Source of the DNA: Okibacterium fritillariae
Lineage (GTDB): Bacteria; Actinomycetota; Actinomycetes; Actinomycetales; Microbacteriaceae
Assembly: GCF_900167575.1 (NCBI RefSeq)
Contig: NZ_FUZP01000001.1
Location: 806,001-870,000 of the forward strand
DNA: 64,000 bases
Direction: 5' to 3'
Position numbers and translations under genes: made by a program. This document shows, in pieces, positions 46,511 through 56,223 of the stretch. The stretch's first letter is position 1. Every line of letters starts with the position of its first letter. The notes under the pieces are model-generated. The model made no database searches, was not told the origin of the DNA, and saw nothing but the letters and a program-made list of their open reading frames with translations.

Positions 46511-48442
46511 ATGCACCTCGGCGAAGACCTCATCATCCTCGGCGTCCTCCTCGTCATCGCGTATGTGCTCGGCCGCCTCGGAAAACTGATCGGCCTTCCG
46601 GCCATCCCCATCTACATGATGGTGGGTTTGCTCGCGAGCCCGAACAGCGGATGGTTCCCCATCTCGTTCGACGGCTCGTACATCGAACTCATCGCGGTGT
46701 TCGGCCTCATCCTGCTGCTGTTCAACCTCGGCCTCGAGTTCGATCAAGACGAGTTCGTCGAGAACGCCGGCAAACTGCTCATCTCGGGCGGAACCTACAT
46801 CGCCTTCAACATGGCGGCGGGCATCGCCTTCGGCTTCATCGTCGGTTGGGGCGCCAAAGAAGCCCTGATCATCGCGGGCATCACGGCCACCTCGTCGAGC
46901 GCCATCGTCACCAAACTGCTCATCGAGCTGAACCGCCTCACCAACCGTGAGACCCCGATGATCCTCGGCGTCACGGTGGTCGAGGACATCTTCATCGCCA
47001 TCTACCTGGCCATCGTGGGCGTCGTGCTCTCGGGCGAGACCGAGCTGTGGCCGGTGATCGGCAAGCTGGTCATCGCTTTCGCGTTCATCATCGCCATGTT
47101 CGCGATCGCGCGCTACGGCGGCAAACTCGTGTCGCGGTTGTTCCGCACGAAAGACGACGAGCTCTTCACCATCCTGTTCTTCGGCCTGGCGGTGCTCTTC
47201 GGTGGCATCGGCGAATTCCTCGGCGTCACCGACGCCATCGGCGCCTTCCTGATAGGCCTCGTGCTCGGCGCCACGCGCTACCGCAACCGCATCGAGAGCG
47301 TCGCCGTGCCGTTGCGGGATGTCTTCGGCGCCTTCTTCTTCCTCAACTTCGGTCTGGCGCTCAACGCGTCCGAGTTCGGCAGCGTGCTCGTGCCCGTGCT
47401 GGCTGCCGTCGGTATGACCATCCTGCTCAACATCATCGCGGGGCAGTTCGTGGCCTGGCTCAACGGACTCGGGCCCCAGGCGGGCATCAACACGACCGTC
47501 ATCCTGCAGAACCGTGGCGAGTTCGCGCTCATCCTCGCGACCCTGGCGGTGAGCGCGGGGCTCGATCCGCGCATTTCACCCTTCGCGGGACTCTACGTGC
47601 TGATCATGGCCGTCATCGGGCCGGTGATCGCGTCGCGGTCCGAGCAGATCGGCCGCGTCATCCTGCGCAGCCCCAAGCAGAAGGCCGCGCGGCGCGAGAA
47701 GACGGCGCGTTCGGTCGACCCCGTGCTCGACGAGGCCGAACGCCTCGTGGCCGCGGCGACTGCACCCTCTGCCGCGGACGGCACGTCGCGCGATCGTTCT
47801 GCGCGTGGTCAGGTGCCCGCCGGCACCCGAACGGATGCCGCAGCAACCGCCACCGCCGACGACGACACGGCAATCGACGCCGCCCTGGCCGACGCCTTCG
47901 GGGGCGGCTCGGACGAGCAGCGCGCTCGACGTCCGCGCGAACCCTTCGGCGACCCGCTCGAGGAACCCGACATCGACCCGATGGATGCCGAGCTCGCGCG
48001 CCCCCGCAGTGGAAGCAACTCCGGGGGCAGTCGCGACCTCGAAGCGGATGACGCGGCCCGCGCCGCCGCCGACGATGCGGCTGTCGCCCGCGAAGCCGCT
48101 CGCCGCGCCGGCCACGACGAGGGCCGTGCGGCCGGGCACGACGAAGGTCACGCCGCCGGACGGGACGAAGGTCATGCCGCCGGGCGCCGCGAGGGCCACG
48201 CCGCGGGTTTCGAGGCCGGATTCGAGGCGGGCCAAGACGCCGGCCGCGCCGCCATCGTCGACCCCGACCCCTACAGCCACTCGGCCCCCGAGCGGCCCGT
48301 GCCCCCGCGCGAGGGCGGCCCGAAGCCGAGGCCCGCTCTCGGCACCGGCCCAGGCGAGCCGGATAACATCGAGCGTCTGATCGAGCAGGCCATGCGCCAA
48401 TCAGACGACGAGCGCCCCCGAAAGCGAGAAGACGATTACTAA
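46511..48442 (+). CDS. CPA2-family K+(Na+)/H+ antiporter, KhtU/KefB-like, with long repeat tail
   Basis: 643 residues. Residues 1-385 carry about 12 helices of the CPA2 fold (GLPAIPIYMMVGLLASPNSGWF, LLLFNLGLEFDQDEF, and the ITATSSSAIVTKLL helix). No TrkA-N nucleotide domain follows, unlike KefB/C, which agrees with the separate regulatory subunit next door. Residues about 400-643 are polar and disordered, including a stretch near 540-580 of 8-residue repeats of the type GHDEGHAA and AAGRDEG. Likely exports K+ or Na+ in exchange for protons. Confidence 0.88.
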   Translation: MHLGEDLIILGVLLVIAYVLGRLGKLIGLPAIPIYMMVGLLASPNSGWFPISFDGSYIELIAVFGLILLLFNLGLEFDQDEFVENAGKLLISGGTYIAFNMAAGIAFGFIVGWGAKEALIIAGITATSSSAIVTKLLIELNRLTNRETPMILGVTVVEDIFIAIYLAIVGVVLSGETELWPVIGKLVIAFAFIIAMFAIARYGGKLVSRLFRTKDDELFTILFFGLAVLFGGIGEFLGVTDAIGAFLIGLVLGATRYRNRIESVAVPLRDVFGAFFFLNFGLALNASEFGSVLVPVLAAVGMTILLNIIAGQFVAWLNGLGPQAGINTTVILQNRGEFALILATLAVSAGLDPRISPFAGLYVLIMAVIGPVIASRSEQIGRVILRSPKQKAARREKTARSVDPVLDEAERLVAAATAPSAADGTSRDRSARGQVPAGTRTDAAATATADDDTAIDAALADAFGGGSDEQRARRPREPFGDPLEEPDIDPMDAELARPRSGSNSGGSRDLEADDAARAAADDAAVAREAARRAGHDEGRAAGHDEGHAAGRDEGHAAGRREGHAAGFEAGFEAGQDAGRAAIVDPDPYSHSAPERPVPPREGGPKPRPALGTGPGEPDNIERLIEQAMRQSDDERPRKREDDY

Positions 48443-48458
48443 CGAGAACGCCGCGGCC

Positions 48459-49325
48459 GTGGCCCCCGATGAGCGGCCGAAGCCCGACCGCACCATCGTG
48501 CGCGTCATGGTGCGGCCGCGCTGGATCGCCATGTTGCTGCTCGCGATCGCTATCGCCGGAGCCTTCGCGTGGCTGGGCCACTGGCAGCTCGAGCGCGCCG
48601 TCGTCCCCGCGGCCGATACCGCCGAGGTGAGCGAGATCGCCCGCCCCATCGGGCAGGCCCAGACGCCCGGCAAACCCATGTACGACACCTCGATCGGCCA
48701 GACCGTCACGGCCGAGGGGCGCTACGTTCCGGGCGACTTCAGCGTCATCACCGAGCGCGTGCAAGACGGCCGCACGGGTTACTGGGTTGCGGCGCACTTC
48801 GAGCAGAAGGCCGGCTCCGAGGGCACGACCGGTCCCGAAGGGGCCGCGATCGCCGTGGCCGTCGGATGGACCGAGAGCGAAGAGGTCGCCAAGGACGCCG
48901 CCGCCCAGCTCAACGCCCAGCCCGCGGCATCCGACGATGTCACCGTCACCGGGCGACTCATCCCGGGCCAGGCGCCCGAGACCGCCGAGGACGGCGACCC
49001 CAACGTGCTCAACACCATGGCCGTTTCTGCGCTCATCAACCGTTGGCAGGACATGACCGGCCACGACGTCTACGGCGGCTACGTGATCGCCGGCGACCCC
49101 GCCGAGGTGGGACAGGTCGACGGGCTCGAGGCCATCGACGCGCCCCCGCCCGTGCCCGAGACGACGGTCAACTGGCTCAACATCTTCTATGCCGTCGAAT
49201 GGGTCGTTTTCGCGGGGTTCGCCGTGTTCCTCTGGTACCGCCTCGTGCGTGACACCTGGGAGCGCGAATACGAGGAGAAGCTCCTGGCCTCGGGAGCTGG
49301 CCCCGAACCCGTTCGCGTAGACTAG
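48459..49325 (+). CDS. SURF1 family cytochrome oxidase assembly protein
   Basis: 288 residues. A first membrane helix (MLLLAIAIAGAFAWLG) runs into the hallmark WLGHWQLERA. The extracytoplasmic part contains GRYVPGDFSVITERVQDGRTGYWV and VAVGWTESEE. A second helix (VVFAGFAVFLWYRLV) near the end completes the SURF1 layout. SURF1 helps insert haem a during aa3 oxidase assembly. The start is uncertain: GTG 48459 lacks a ribosome site, and an ATT at 48435 in the same frame, overlapping the antiporter stop by eight bases, is an alternative. Confidence 0.87.
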   Translation: MAPDERPKPDRTIVRVMVRPRWIAMLLLAIAIAGAFAWLGHWQLERAVVPAADTAEVSEIARPIGQAQTPGKPMYDTSIGQTVTAEGRYVPGDFSVITERVQDGRTGYWVAAHFEQKAGSEGTTGPEGAAIAVAVGWTESEEVAKDAAAQLNAQPAASDDVTVTGRLIPGQAPETAEDGDPNVLNTMAVSALINRWQDMTGHDVYGGYVIAGDPAEVGQVDGLEAIDAPPPVPETTVNWLNIFYAVEWVVFAGFAVFLWYRLVRDTWEREYEEKLLASGAGPEPVRVD

Positions 49326-49329
49326 GGCC

Positions 49330-49770
49330 ATGCCCCTAGAACCTCGACAGAGTGATCTGCCGCGCATCCGTGGCGCTCTGCGCTTCTATCAGATCGCGTC
49401 GGTCATCACCGGTGTCATGTTGCTGCTGCTCTGCACCGAGATGCTCCTGAAATACGCCATGGGCTTCGAGATCGAGCTGGGCGGCGGGTCCGGTTTCCTG
49501 GGCCTCGTGCCCGTCGACACCGTCACGGGCGTGAACCTGTCGACCGGCATCCTGATCGCTCACGGCTGGTTCTATGTTGTCTACCTCTTCAGCGACTTCC
49601 GCCTGTGGTCGCTCATGCGCTGGCCGTTCAGCCGCTTCATCCTGATCGCCCTGGGTGGCATCGTCCCGTTCCTTTCCTTCTTCCTCGAGGCCAAAGTCGG
49701 CCGCGAAGTGAAGGCCTATCTTGCTTCCCGCGCCGAGCGCGCCAACACCCCCACGGAGGTTTCCCATTAG
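49330..49770 (+). CDS. DUF3817 membrane protein
   Basis: 146 residues with three hydrophobic helices: the N-terminal helix [21 protein letters not shown], a central one ([19 protein letters not shown]) and a third ([18 protein letters not shown]). This DUF3817 layout ([11 protein letters not shown] ... HGWFYVVYL ... [10 protein letters not shown]) is very common in actinobacteria, almost always next to guaA or SURF1. The function is unknown. Its stop overlaps the first codon proposed for guaA. Confidence 0.9.
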   Translation: MPLEPRQSDLPRIRGALRFYQIASVITGVMLLLLCTEMLLKYAMGFEIELGGGSGFLGLVPVDTVTGVNLSTGILIAHGWFYVVYLFSDFRLWSLMRWPFSRFILIALGGIVPFLSFFLEAKVGREVKAYLASRAERANTPTEVSH

Positions 49771-51346
49771 CGAGAAGGCCACGAGCCAACGACCCGTCCT
49801 CGTCGTCGATTTCGGTGCGCAATACGCGCAGCTGATCGCCCGACGCGTGCGCGAGGCCGGCGTCTATTCCGAGATCGTGCCGCACTCCATCACGGCAGAA
49901 GAGGTGGCGGCCAAGAACCCCACCGGCATCGTGCTGTCGGGCGGCCCCTCCAGCGTCTACGAAGAGGGCGCCCCGGCGCTCGACAGCAAGATCTTCGACC
50001 TCGGCGTGCCCACTATGGGCATCTGCTACGGCTTCCAGGTCATGGCCCAGTCGCTCGGCGGCGAGGTCGCCCACTCGGGTCTGCGCGAATACGGTTCGAC
50101 CGGCGCCACGATCACGGGCGACGGCGGCACCCTGCTGGCCGGGCAGCCCACCGATCAGACGGTGTGGATGAGCCACGGAGACCAGGTTTCCAAGGCGCCC
50201 GAGGGCTTCGAGGTGCTCGCCTCCACCGGTTCCACCGCGGTGGCCGCCTTCGGCAACGACGAGCGCAAGCTCTACGGCGTGCAGTGGCACCCCGAGGTCA
50301 AGCACTCGGCCCACGGCCAGGCCGTGCTCGAGAACTTCTTGCACCGGGCCGCCGGCATCCCCGCCGATTGGAACCCGGGCAACGTCATCGCCGAGCAGGT
50401 CGACAACATCCGCGCCCAGGTGGGTTCGGCCCGCGTCATCTGCGGCCTCTCCGGCGGCGTCGACTCCGCGGTCGCGGCCGCGCTCGTGCACAAGGCCGTC
50501 GGCGACCAGCTAGTGTGCGTCTTCGTCGACCACGGCCTGCTGCGCCAAGACGAGCGCCGTCAGGTCGAAGAGGACTACGTGGCCTCCACGGGTGTGCGCC
50601 TCGTCACGGTCGACGCCCGCGAGCAGTTCCTCACGGCCCTCGCCGGGGTCACCGACCCCGAGCAGAAGCGCAAGATCATCGGGCGCGAGTTCATCCGCAG
50701 CTTCGAACAGGCCGAGGCCGATCTGGTGCGCGAGGCGCAGGCCGATGGCGAGCCCATCCGCTTCCTCGTGCAGGGCACGCTCTACCCCGACGTCGTCGAG
50801 TCCGGCGGCGGAACGGGCACGGCCAACATCAAGAGCCACCACAACGTGGGCGGCCTGCCCGAAGACCTGCAGTTCGAGCTCGTCGAGCCGCTGCGCACCC
50901 TGTTCAAAGACGAGGTGCGCGCGATCGGTTCCGAGCTCGGTCTGCCCGACGTCATCGTGCAGCGCCAGCCGTTCCCCGGCCCCGGTCTCGGCATCCGCAT
51001 CGTCGGCGAGGTCACGGCCGAGCGCCTCGAGCTGCTCAAGAAAGCCGACTCCATCGTGCGCGAAGAGCTCACGGCGGCCGGTCTCGACCGTGAGATCTGG
51101 CAGTGCCCGGTCGTGCTGCTCGCCGACGTGCGCTCGGTGGGCGTGCAGGGCGACGGCCGCACCTATGGTCACCCGATCGTGCTGCGCCCCGTGTCGAGCG
51201 AGGACGCCATGACGGCCGACTGGACGCGCCTGCCCTACGATCTGCTCGCCCGCATCTCCAACCGCATCACCAACGAGGTCGACGGTGTGAACCGCGTCGT
51301 GCTCGACGTCACGTCGAAGCCGCCGGGCACCATCGAATGGGAGTGA
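49766..51346 (+). CDS. guaA: GMP synthase (glutamine-hydrolysing)
   Basis: 526 residues if it starts at the ATT at 49766. The glutaminase domain ([19 protein letters not shown]; nucleophile Cys in [16 protein letters not shown] His) is followed by the ATP pyrophosphatase domain ([18 protein letters not shown]-loop) and the dimerisation domain ending KPPGTIEWE. It aminates XMP to GMP. No ATG, GTG or TTG lies between the upstream TTG at 49721 (no ribosome site) and the conserved core, while ATT 49766 has GGAGG six bases upstream and overlaps the DUF3817 stop (ATTAG). The TTG would add 15 unconserved residues. Confidence 0.94.
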   Translation: MSEKATSQRPVLVVDFGAQYAQLIARRVREAGVYSEIVPHSITAEEVAAKNPTGIVLSGGPSSVYEEGAPALDSKIFDLGVPTMGICYGFQVMAQSLGGEVAHSGLREYGSTGATITGDGGTLLAGQPTDQTVWMSHGDQVSKAPEGFEVLASTGSTAVAAFGNDERKLYGVQWHPEVKHSAHGQAVLENFLHRAAGIPADWNPGNVIAEQVDNIRAQVGSARVICGLSGGVDSAVAAALVHKAVGDQLVCVFVDHGLLRQDERRQVEEDYVASTGVRLVTVDAREQFLTALAGVTDPEQKRKIIGREFIRSFEQAEADLVREAQADGEPIRFLVQGTLYPDVVESGGGTGTANIKSHHNVGGLPEDLQFELVEPLRTLFKDEVRAIGSELGLPDVIVQRQPFPGPGLGIRIVGEVTAERLELLKKADSIVREELTAAGLDREIWQCPVVLLADVRSVGVQGDGRTYGHPIVLRPVSSEDAMTADWTRLPYDLLARISNRITNEVDGVNRVVLDVTSKPPGTIEWE

Positions 51347-51372
51347 GTGCGGGCGCCTGACGCCGTGCACAG

Positions 51373-51406
51373 AAGAAGGGCCGTTCCTGTGGGAACGGCC
51401 CTTCTT
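51373..51406. terminator. bidirectional terminator between guaA and the Bax inhibitor-1 gene
   Basis: A 15-bp perfect stem (51373-51387 with 51392-51406), four-base loop, with AAGAAGG/CCTTCTT ends giving T-rich flanks in both directions. Confidence 0.85.
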
Positions 51407-51445
51407 CGTTGTTCGTGCGGCTCGGCGGAGCCGGCAGCGCGGCGA

Positions 51446-52264
51446 CTAGTCGCGGGCGATGGCCAGCATGCGCAGGATCTGCAGGTAGAGCCAGATGACC
51501 GTCAGCATGATGCCGAACACGCCGGTCCAGCCGTACTTGCGGGGGGCGCGGTTGCGCACACCCTGCTGGATGGCGTCGAAGTCGAGCACGAGCGAGTAGG
51601 CGCCGAGGAGGACGACGAAGACGCCGAGGATGAGACCCAGGGGGATGCCGAAGACCTCTCGCGAGTCCAATCCGAAGCCGGTGTCAATGACGCCGAAGGC
51701 CATGAGGCCGACGTTGATGAGCGAGTAAACGAGGTAACCGACCATACCGATCATGAAGATTTTGGTGGCGCGCTTCGAGGCACGCACCTTGCCGCTGGCG
51801 AAGAGGGCGAGCGTGACGCCGACGACGGCCAACGTGGCGAGCACGGCCTGGCCCACGACGCCGGGGTACATGGTCTCGAACGCGAGCGAGATGGCTCCGA
51901 CAAAGACGCCCTGCACAGCGGCGTAGGCCATGATCAGGGGCGGCGACGGCTCTTTCTTGAAGATGTTCACAAGCGCGAGCACGAAGCCGACGATGCCGGC
52001 GAGCATGACGACGCTCATAGCGGACGGCGCTACCGAGACGAGCAGCCAGCCGGCCGCAGCGCCCATGAGGAGCACGCCGAAAGCGATGATGCTCTTCATC
52101 ACGGTGTCTTCGACCGACATGCGGTCGGTCTGCACGGAACCAGCGGCGGGCTGGTTGTACATGTCTTGCAGCTGGTCGGCGGAGACAGGAGGCACGGCGA
52201 GCGTCTGCCCGTTTGCGCCCTGGAACGCTCGGTTATTGAAAGCCGGGTTGTTCGATGCAGCCAT
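51446..52264 (-). CDS. Bax inhibitor-1/YccA family membrane protein
   Basis: 272 residues from ATG 52264 (AAGGA upstream). Asn/Gln-rich cytoplasmic start of about 70 residues, then seven hydrophobic helices beginning TVMKSIIAFGVLLMGAAAGWLL. Family marks include MYPGVVGQAVLATLAVVGVTLALFASGKVR and the late acidic VLDFDAIQQGVRNRAPRKYGWTGVFG block. BI-1 proteins of this group form pH-sensitive calcium leak channels in some bacteria; here the role is unknown. Confidence 0.9.
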   Translation of the reverse strand: MAASNNPAFNNRAFQGANGQTLAVPPVSADQLQDMYNQPAAGSVQTDRMSVEDTVMKSIIAFGVLLMGAAAGWLLVSVAPSAMSVVMLAGIVGFVLALVNIFKKEPSPPLIMAYAAVQGVFVGAISLAFETMYPGVVGQAVLATLAVVGVTLALFASGKVRASKRATKIFMIGMVGYLVYSLINVGLMAFGVIDTGFGLDSREVFGIPLGLILGVFVVLLGAYSLVLDFDAIQQGVRNRAPRKYGWTGVFGIMLTVIWLYLQILRMLAIARD

Positions 52265-52496
52265 TTCTGGTTGTCCTTCGTCGTTGGAGCGATGCGTGTG
52301 GGGTTTCTCGTGGTGCGAGAGATTCATTCAACAGTAGTAGAGAACGCTGAGAACTGTCCCTTATTCCGGGGGCACCGGGGCCTCCCGGGGCATGCAGGAG
52401 GCAGTGAGATGTCTGGGACGAGTGGCGCGGGCGAGTCGCTCGAGACGTGCGCAGCTGTGCGGCAAGCGCTCGGGCGACGATGGTTAGCTGGACGGC

Positions 52497-53528
52497 ATGA
52501 CTGAACGCGAGAAGCACGGCCGCAGCGAACCCCTCGTCATCGGGCATCGTGGCGCCCCGGGCTACCGGCCCGAGCACACGCGCTCGTCCTACGAACTCGC
52601 ATTCGAGATGGGGGCGGATGCTGTCGAGCCCGACCTCGTGGCCACGCGCGACGGTGTGCTCGTGGTGCGGCACGAGAACGAGATCTCGGGCACGACCGAT
52701 GTGGCGGAGCATCCGGAATTCGCCGACCGCCGGCGCACGACCACGGTGGATGGCCGCGAGCACACGGGTTTCTTCACCGAGGACTTCGACTGGGTCGAGC
52801 TGCAGACCCTGCGTGCGCGTGAACGCCTGCCCCGGGTGCGTCCCCGGAGCGCCGCGTTCGACGGCACCGAACCGCTGCTGCGCCTCGAGGACCTGCTCGA
52901 GATCGTGGATGCCGCCTCCGAACGCCGCGGCCGGCAACTCGGGCTGGTGGCCGAGGTCAAACACGCCACCCATTTCGCATCCATCGGCGTGCCGCTCGAC
53001 GAGCTGGTCGCCGATGCGCTGGCGTCGTTTCCGGCCGAGCATCTCGTCGTCGAATCGTTCGAGGAGACGGTGTTGCGCCAGCTGCACGATCGCGGCCTCG
53101 GCGGGCGCGGCGTCTACCTCGTCGAGAAGGCGGGCGCGGCCTTCGACCGGGTGGCCGCCGAGGGGTCTGATGCGCCGAGCTACGCCGAGCAGCTGACATC
53201 CGAAAGCCTCGCCGCCTTCGGGACGAGCGCGTGGGTGCGGGGCATCAGCGTAGACAAGAGCCTGCTGCTGGGCGCCGACGGTTCGGAAGAGCAGCGCGCC
53301 GATGGGGCCGCCCTGGTCAATCTCGCCCACCATTCCGGCCTGGATGTCTTCACGTGGACGCTGCGGCCCGAGAACCGTTTCCTCACCCCGGCGTTCCGGC
53401 TGGAGGGCTCCAAGGATGCGTTCGGCGATTGGCGTGGCGAGTTCCAGGCGGTCCTCGAAACGGGCGTCGACGGCGTCTTCGTCGACCACCCCGATCTCGG
53501 CCGGGAGAGTGTCGGTGGTGCCGCTTAG
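52497..53528 (+). CDS. glycerophosphodiester phosphodiesterase
   Basis: 343 residues of GDPD TIM-barrel fold: LVIGHRGAPGYRPEHTRSSYELAFEMGAD (catalytic His and Glu) and VEPDLVATRDGVLVVRHENEI (second His) are diagnostic. No signal peptide, so cytoplasmic. It hydrolyses glycerophosphodiesters such as glycerophosphocholine to glycerol 3-phosphate. The long insert between residues 55 and 120 (RRTTTVDGREHTGFF) resembles the GlpQ group. It is divergent from the BI-1 gene and 12 bases before pcrA. Confidence 0.9.
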   Translation: MTEREKHGRSEPLVIGHRGAPGYRPEHTRSSYELAFEMGADAVEPDLVATRDGVLVVRHENEISGTTDVAEHPEFADRRRTTTVDGREHTGFFTEDFDWVELQTLRARERLPRVRPRSAAFDGTEPLLRLEDLLEIVDAASERRGRQLGLVAEVKHATHFASIGVPLDELVADALASFPAEHLVVESFEETVLRQLHDRGLGGRGVYLVEKAGAAFDRVAAEGSDAPSYAEQLTSESLAAFGTSAWVRGISVDKSLLLGADGSEEQRADGAALVNLAHHSGLDVFTWTLRPENRFLTPAFRLEGSKDAFGDWRGEFQAVLETGVDGVFVDHPDLGRESVGGAA

Positions 53529-53540
53529 ACTTGGGGGGAC

Positions 53541-56072
53541 ATGACGACTGAGAACCCCTCCGACCGCGATTCGGCGACCCCCATCATCCTCGACGGGTGG
53601 CCCGTCGCCGAGATCCCCTCGGGCGACGGCGTTTACAGCAACGGGTCTCGCGACGGCGCGAACGGATGGCCCGGTGGCGGCGGTGCGGGCGCAGGTGCTG
53701 GTTCGGGTGGCCCGGGCTGGGGTGGCGCGTCGCGTCTGCTCGACGGGTTGAACCCCCAGCAGCGTGAGGCCGTCGAATATCGCGGCCCGGCCTTGCTCAT
53801 CGTCGCGGGTGCCGGCTCGGGCAAGACCAGCGTGCTCACGCGCCGCGTGGCCAGCCTGATCGAGAGTCGCGAGGCGTGGCCGAGCCAGATTCTCGCCATC
53901 ACCTTCACCAACAAGGCCGCCGCCGAAATGCGGGAGCGCGTCGGTGCTCTCCTCGGGCAGGGTGCCGACGGCATGTGGATCTCCACGTTCCACTCGGCGT
54001 GCGTGCGCATCCTGCGCAAAGAGGCAGAGAACTTCGGGTTCACCCAGAGCTTCACGATCTACGACTCCGCCGACTCGCGCGTGCTGCTCAAGCGCATCAT
54101 CAAGGAGCTCGAGGCGGACACGTTCGGGTTCACGCCGGCCAATGCATCCGCGCGCATCTCGAAGCTCAAGAACGAGCTGGCCGATGTGGAAAGCTTCGCG
54201 CGCATGGTCAACACGTCCGACCCGCAAGAGGCCATGTTCCTCGCCATCTTCCGTGCCTACACGCGTGCGCTCACGGTGGCGAACGCCTTCGACTTCGACG
54301 ACCTCATCGGGCAGACGGTCTACCTCTTCCGCGCGTTCCCGCATGTGGCTGCCAAGTATCAGCGGCGGTTCCGGCACGTGCTGGTCGACGAATACCAGGA
54401 CACGAACCACGCTCAGTACTCGCTCATCCGCGAGCTCACGCGGGCCGTGCCCACCGACATGGTGAACGAGCTCGAGGCCGCGGGCGACCACGTGCGCAAC
54501 CTGCGCGACGACGAGGGAAAGATCCCCGGTGCGTCGCTGACCGTCGTGGGCGACTCCGACCAGTCGATCTACGCATTCCGTGGGGCCGACATCCGCAACA
54601 TCACCGAGTTCGAGCGCGACTTCCCGGGCGCCAAGGTGGTGCTGCTCGAGCAGAACTACCGCTCGACGCAGAACATCCTGTCGGCCGCCAACGCCGTCAT
54701 CGCCAACAACTTCGACCGCAAGGACAAGAAGCTGTGGTCGGCCGGCGGCGACGGCGACAAGATCATCGGCTTCACGGGCTATTCGGGGCACGACGAGGCT
54801 CAGTTCGTGGCCGACGAGATCGAGAAGCTGCACGCGGCGGGCATGGCCTACTCCGAGATCGCGGTCTTCTACCGCACCAACGCGCAGACGCGAGCGCTCG
54901 AAGAGATCTTCATCCGCTCGGCCCTGCCCTACCGCATCATGGGCGGCACCAAGTTCTATGAGCGTGCCGAGATCAAAGACGCCATGGCCTATCTCGCGGC
55001 CGTCGCCAACCCGCTCGACACGCTGGCCATGCGCCGCATCCTCAACACGCCGAAGCGCGGCATCGGGCCCGCCACCGAGACGCAGCTCGCCTCCTTCGCC
55101 GAGGCCAACGACATCTCATTCCGCGAGGCACTGCGCGACGCGGCCTCGCTCGGCCTCGGCCCCAAGGTCACGCGCGCCATCACCGGCCTGTCCGAGCTGC
55201 TCGACGAAGCAAGCGCGCTCGTGGCCGAAGGCAAGGTGTCCGACGTCATCACGCTGCTCATCACCAAGTCGGGCCTCGTCGAGACGCTGCGCTCCAGCCG
55301 CGACCCGCAAGACGAGGCGCGCGCCGAGAACGTCGAAGAGCTCATCGCCGTGACGAAAGACTTCGAGCGCAACAACCCCGACGGCAACCTCGTCGACTTC
55401 CTCACCGAGGTATCGCTCGTGGCCGCCGCCGACGACCTCGACGACAGCTCCGGCACCGTCTCGCTCATGACGCTGCACACCGCCAAGGGGCTCGAATACG
55501 ACGCCGTGTTCCTCACGGGCGTCGAAGAAGACCTGCTGCCGCACCGCATGTCGGCCGGCGAACCCGGGGGTCCGTCCGAAGAGCGTCGGCTGTTCTACGT
55601 CGGCATCACGCGCGCCCGGAAGAAGCTGCACATCTCGCTCGCCATGACGCGCGCGCAATACGGCGAGACGTCGGTGGCCATGCCCAGCCGCTACCTGCAA
55701 GAAATCCCCGCCGAGCTCATCGAGTGGCGTCAGTCACCGGGAATGGCGAACTCCCGCGGCGGCACCCAGTCGCGCGCGCTCAACGCGCAGAAGTCCCGCT
55801 GGGGCGACGACTCCGCACCCGGGCTGCAGGGGTCGTTCAACGGCAAAGCGCTCACCGAGAAGAAGGATTGGCCCAACCGGGTCACCAACCAGGTGCGCGA
55901 CAACGGCGACCTCGAGCTGCAGAGCGGCGACCGCATCCGGCACACCGACTTCGGCGAGGGGCGCGTGCAGCAGGTCACGGGCATCGGCGCCAAACGCATC
56001 GCCCACGTGGCCTTCGACTCGGCCGGGGCCAAGAAGCTGTTGATCAAGATCGCGCCGATCGAAAAGATCTAG
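53541..56072 (+). CDS. pcrA: ATP-dependent DNA helicase UvrD/PcrA
   Basis: 843 residues of superfamily 1A helicase. Motif Q/I: LNPQQREAVEYRGPALLIVAGAGSGKT (near residue 70); Ia ITFTNKAAAEMRERV; II VDEYQDTNHAQY; III GDSDQSIYAFRGADI; IV LEQNYRSTQNIL; V TLHTAKGLEYDAVFLTG; VI LFYVGITRARKKL. A Gly-rich N-terminal insert (about 35-60) precedes the helicase core. The C-terminal Tudor-like tail (GDRIRHTDFGEGRVQQVTGIG), which binds RNA polymerase in homologues, is present. Acts in nucleotide excision repair and replication restart. Confidence 0.95.
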   Translation: MTTENPSDRDSATPIILDGWPVAEIPSGDGVYSNGSRDGANGWPGGGGAGAGAGSGGPGWGGASRLLDGLNPQQREAVEYRGPALLIVAGAGSGKTSVLTRRVASLIESREAWPSQILAITFTNKAAAEMRERVGALLGQGADGMWISTFHSACVRILRKEAENFGFTQSFTIYDSADSRVLLKRIIKELEADTFGFTPANASARISKLKNELADVESFARMVNTSDPQEAMFLAIFRAYTRALTVANAFDFDDLIGQTVYLFRAFPHVAAKYQRRFRHVLVDEYQDTNHAQYSLIRELTRAVPTDMVNELEAAGDHVRNLRDDEGKIPGASLTVVGDSDQSIYAFRGADIRNITEFERDFPGAKVVLLEQNYRSTQNILSAANAVIANNFDRKDKKLWSAGGDGDKIIGFTGYSGHDEAQFVADEIEKLHAAGMAYSEIAVFYRTNAQTRALEEIFIRSALPYRIMGGTKFYERAEIKDAMAYLAAVANPLDTLAMRRILNTPKRGIGPATETQLASFAEANDISFREALRDAASLGLGPKVTRAITGLSELLDEASALVAEGKVSDVITLLITKSGLVETLRSSRDPQDEARAENVEELIAVTKDFERNNPDGNLVDFLTEVSLVAAADDLDDSSGTVSLMTLHTAKGLEYDAVFLTGVEEDLLPHRMSAGEPGGPSEERRLFYVGITRARKKLHISLAMTRAQYGETSVAMPSRYLQEIPAELIEWRQSPGMANSRGGTQSRALNAQKSRWGDDSAPGLQGSFNGKALTEKKDWPNRVTNQVRDNGDLELQSGDRIRHTDFGEGRVQQVTGIGAKRIAHVAFDSAGAKKLLIKIAPIEKI

Positions 56073-56223
56073 CGCGCCGGTCGGTTGTGGCGGGCAAGCG
56101 CGGCGGGAGGTTGTGCCTGTCGCGGCGGCGCGCGCCTCTTGTAGGCTCGGGGGCGACCGGGGGTGGCGTGTCGCAGCGTCGTGAACCCTCGCCGACCATC
56201 CGCCGACGATCCGAGGGGTTCTC

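Noticed and set aside
52233-54833. 866-codon minus-strand frame over the GDPD and pcrA genes
   Set aside because: Product is low complexity; opposite strand has full GDPD and helicase motifs.
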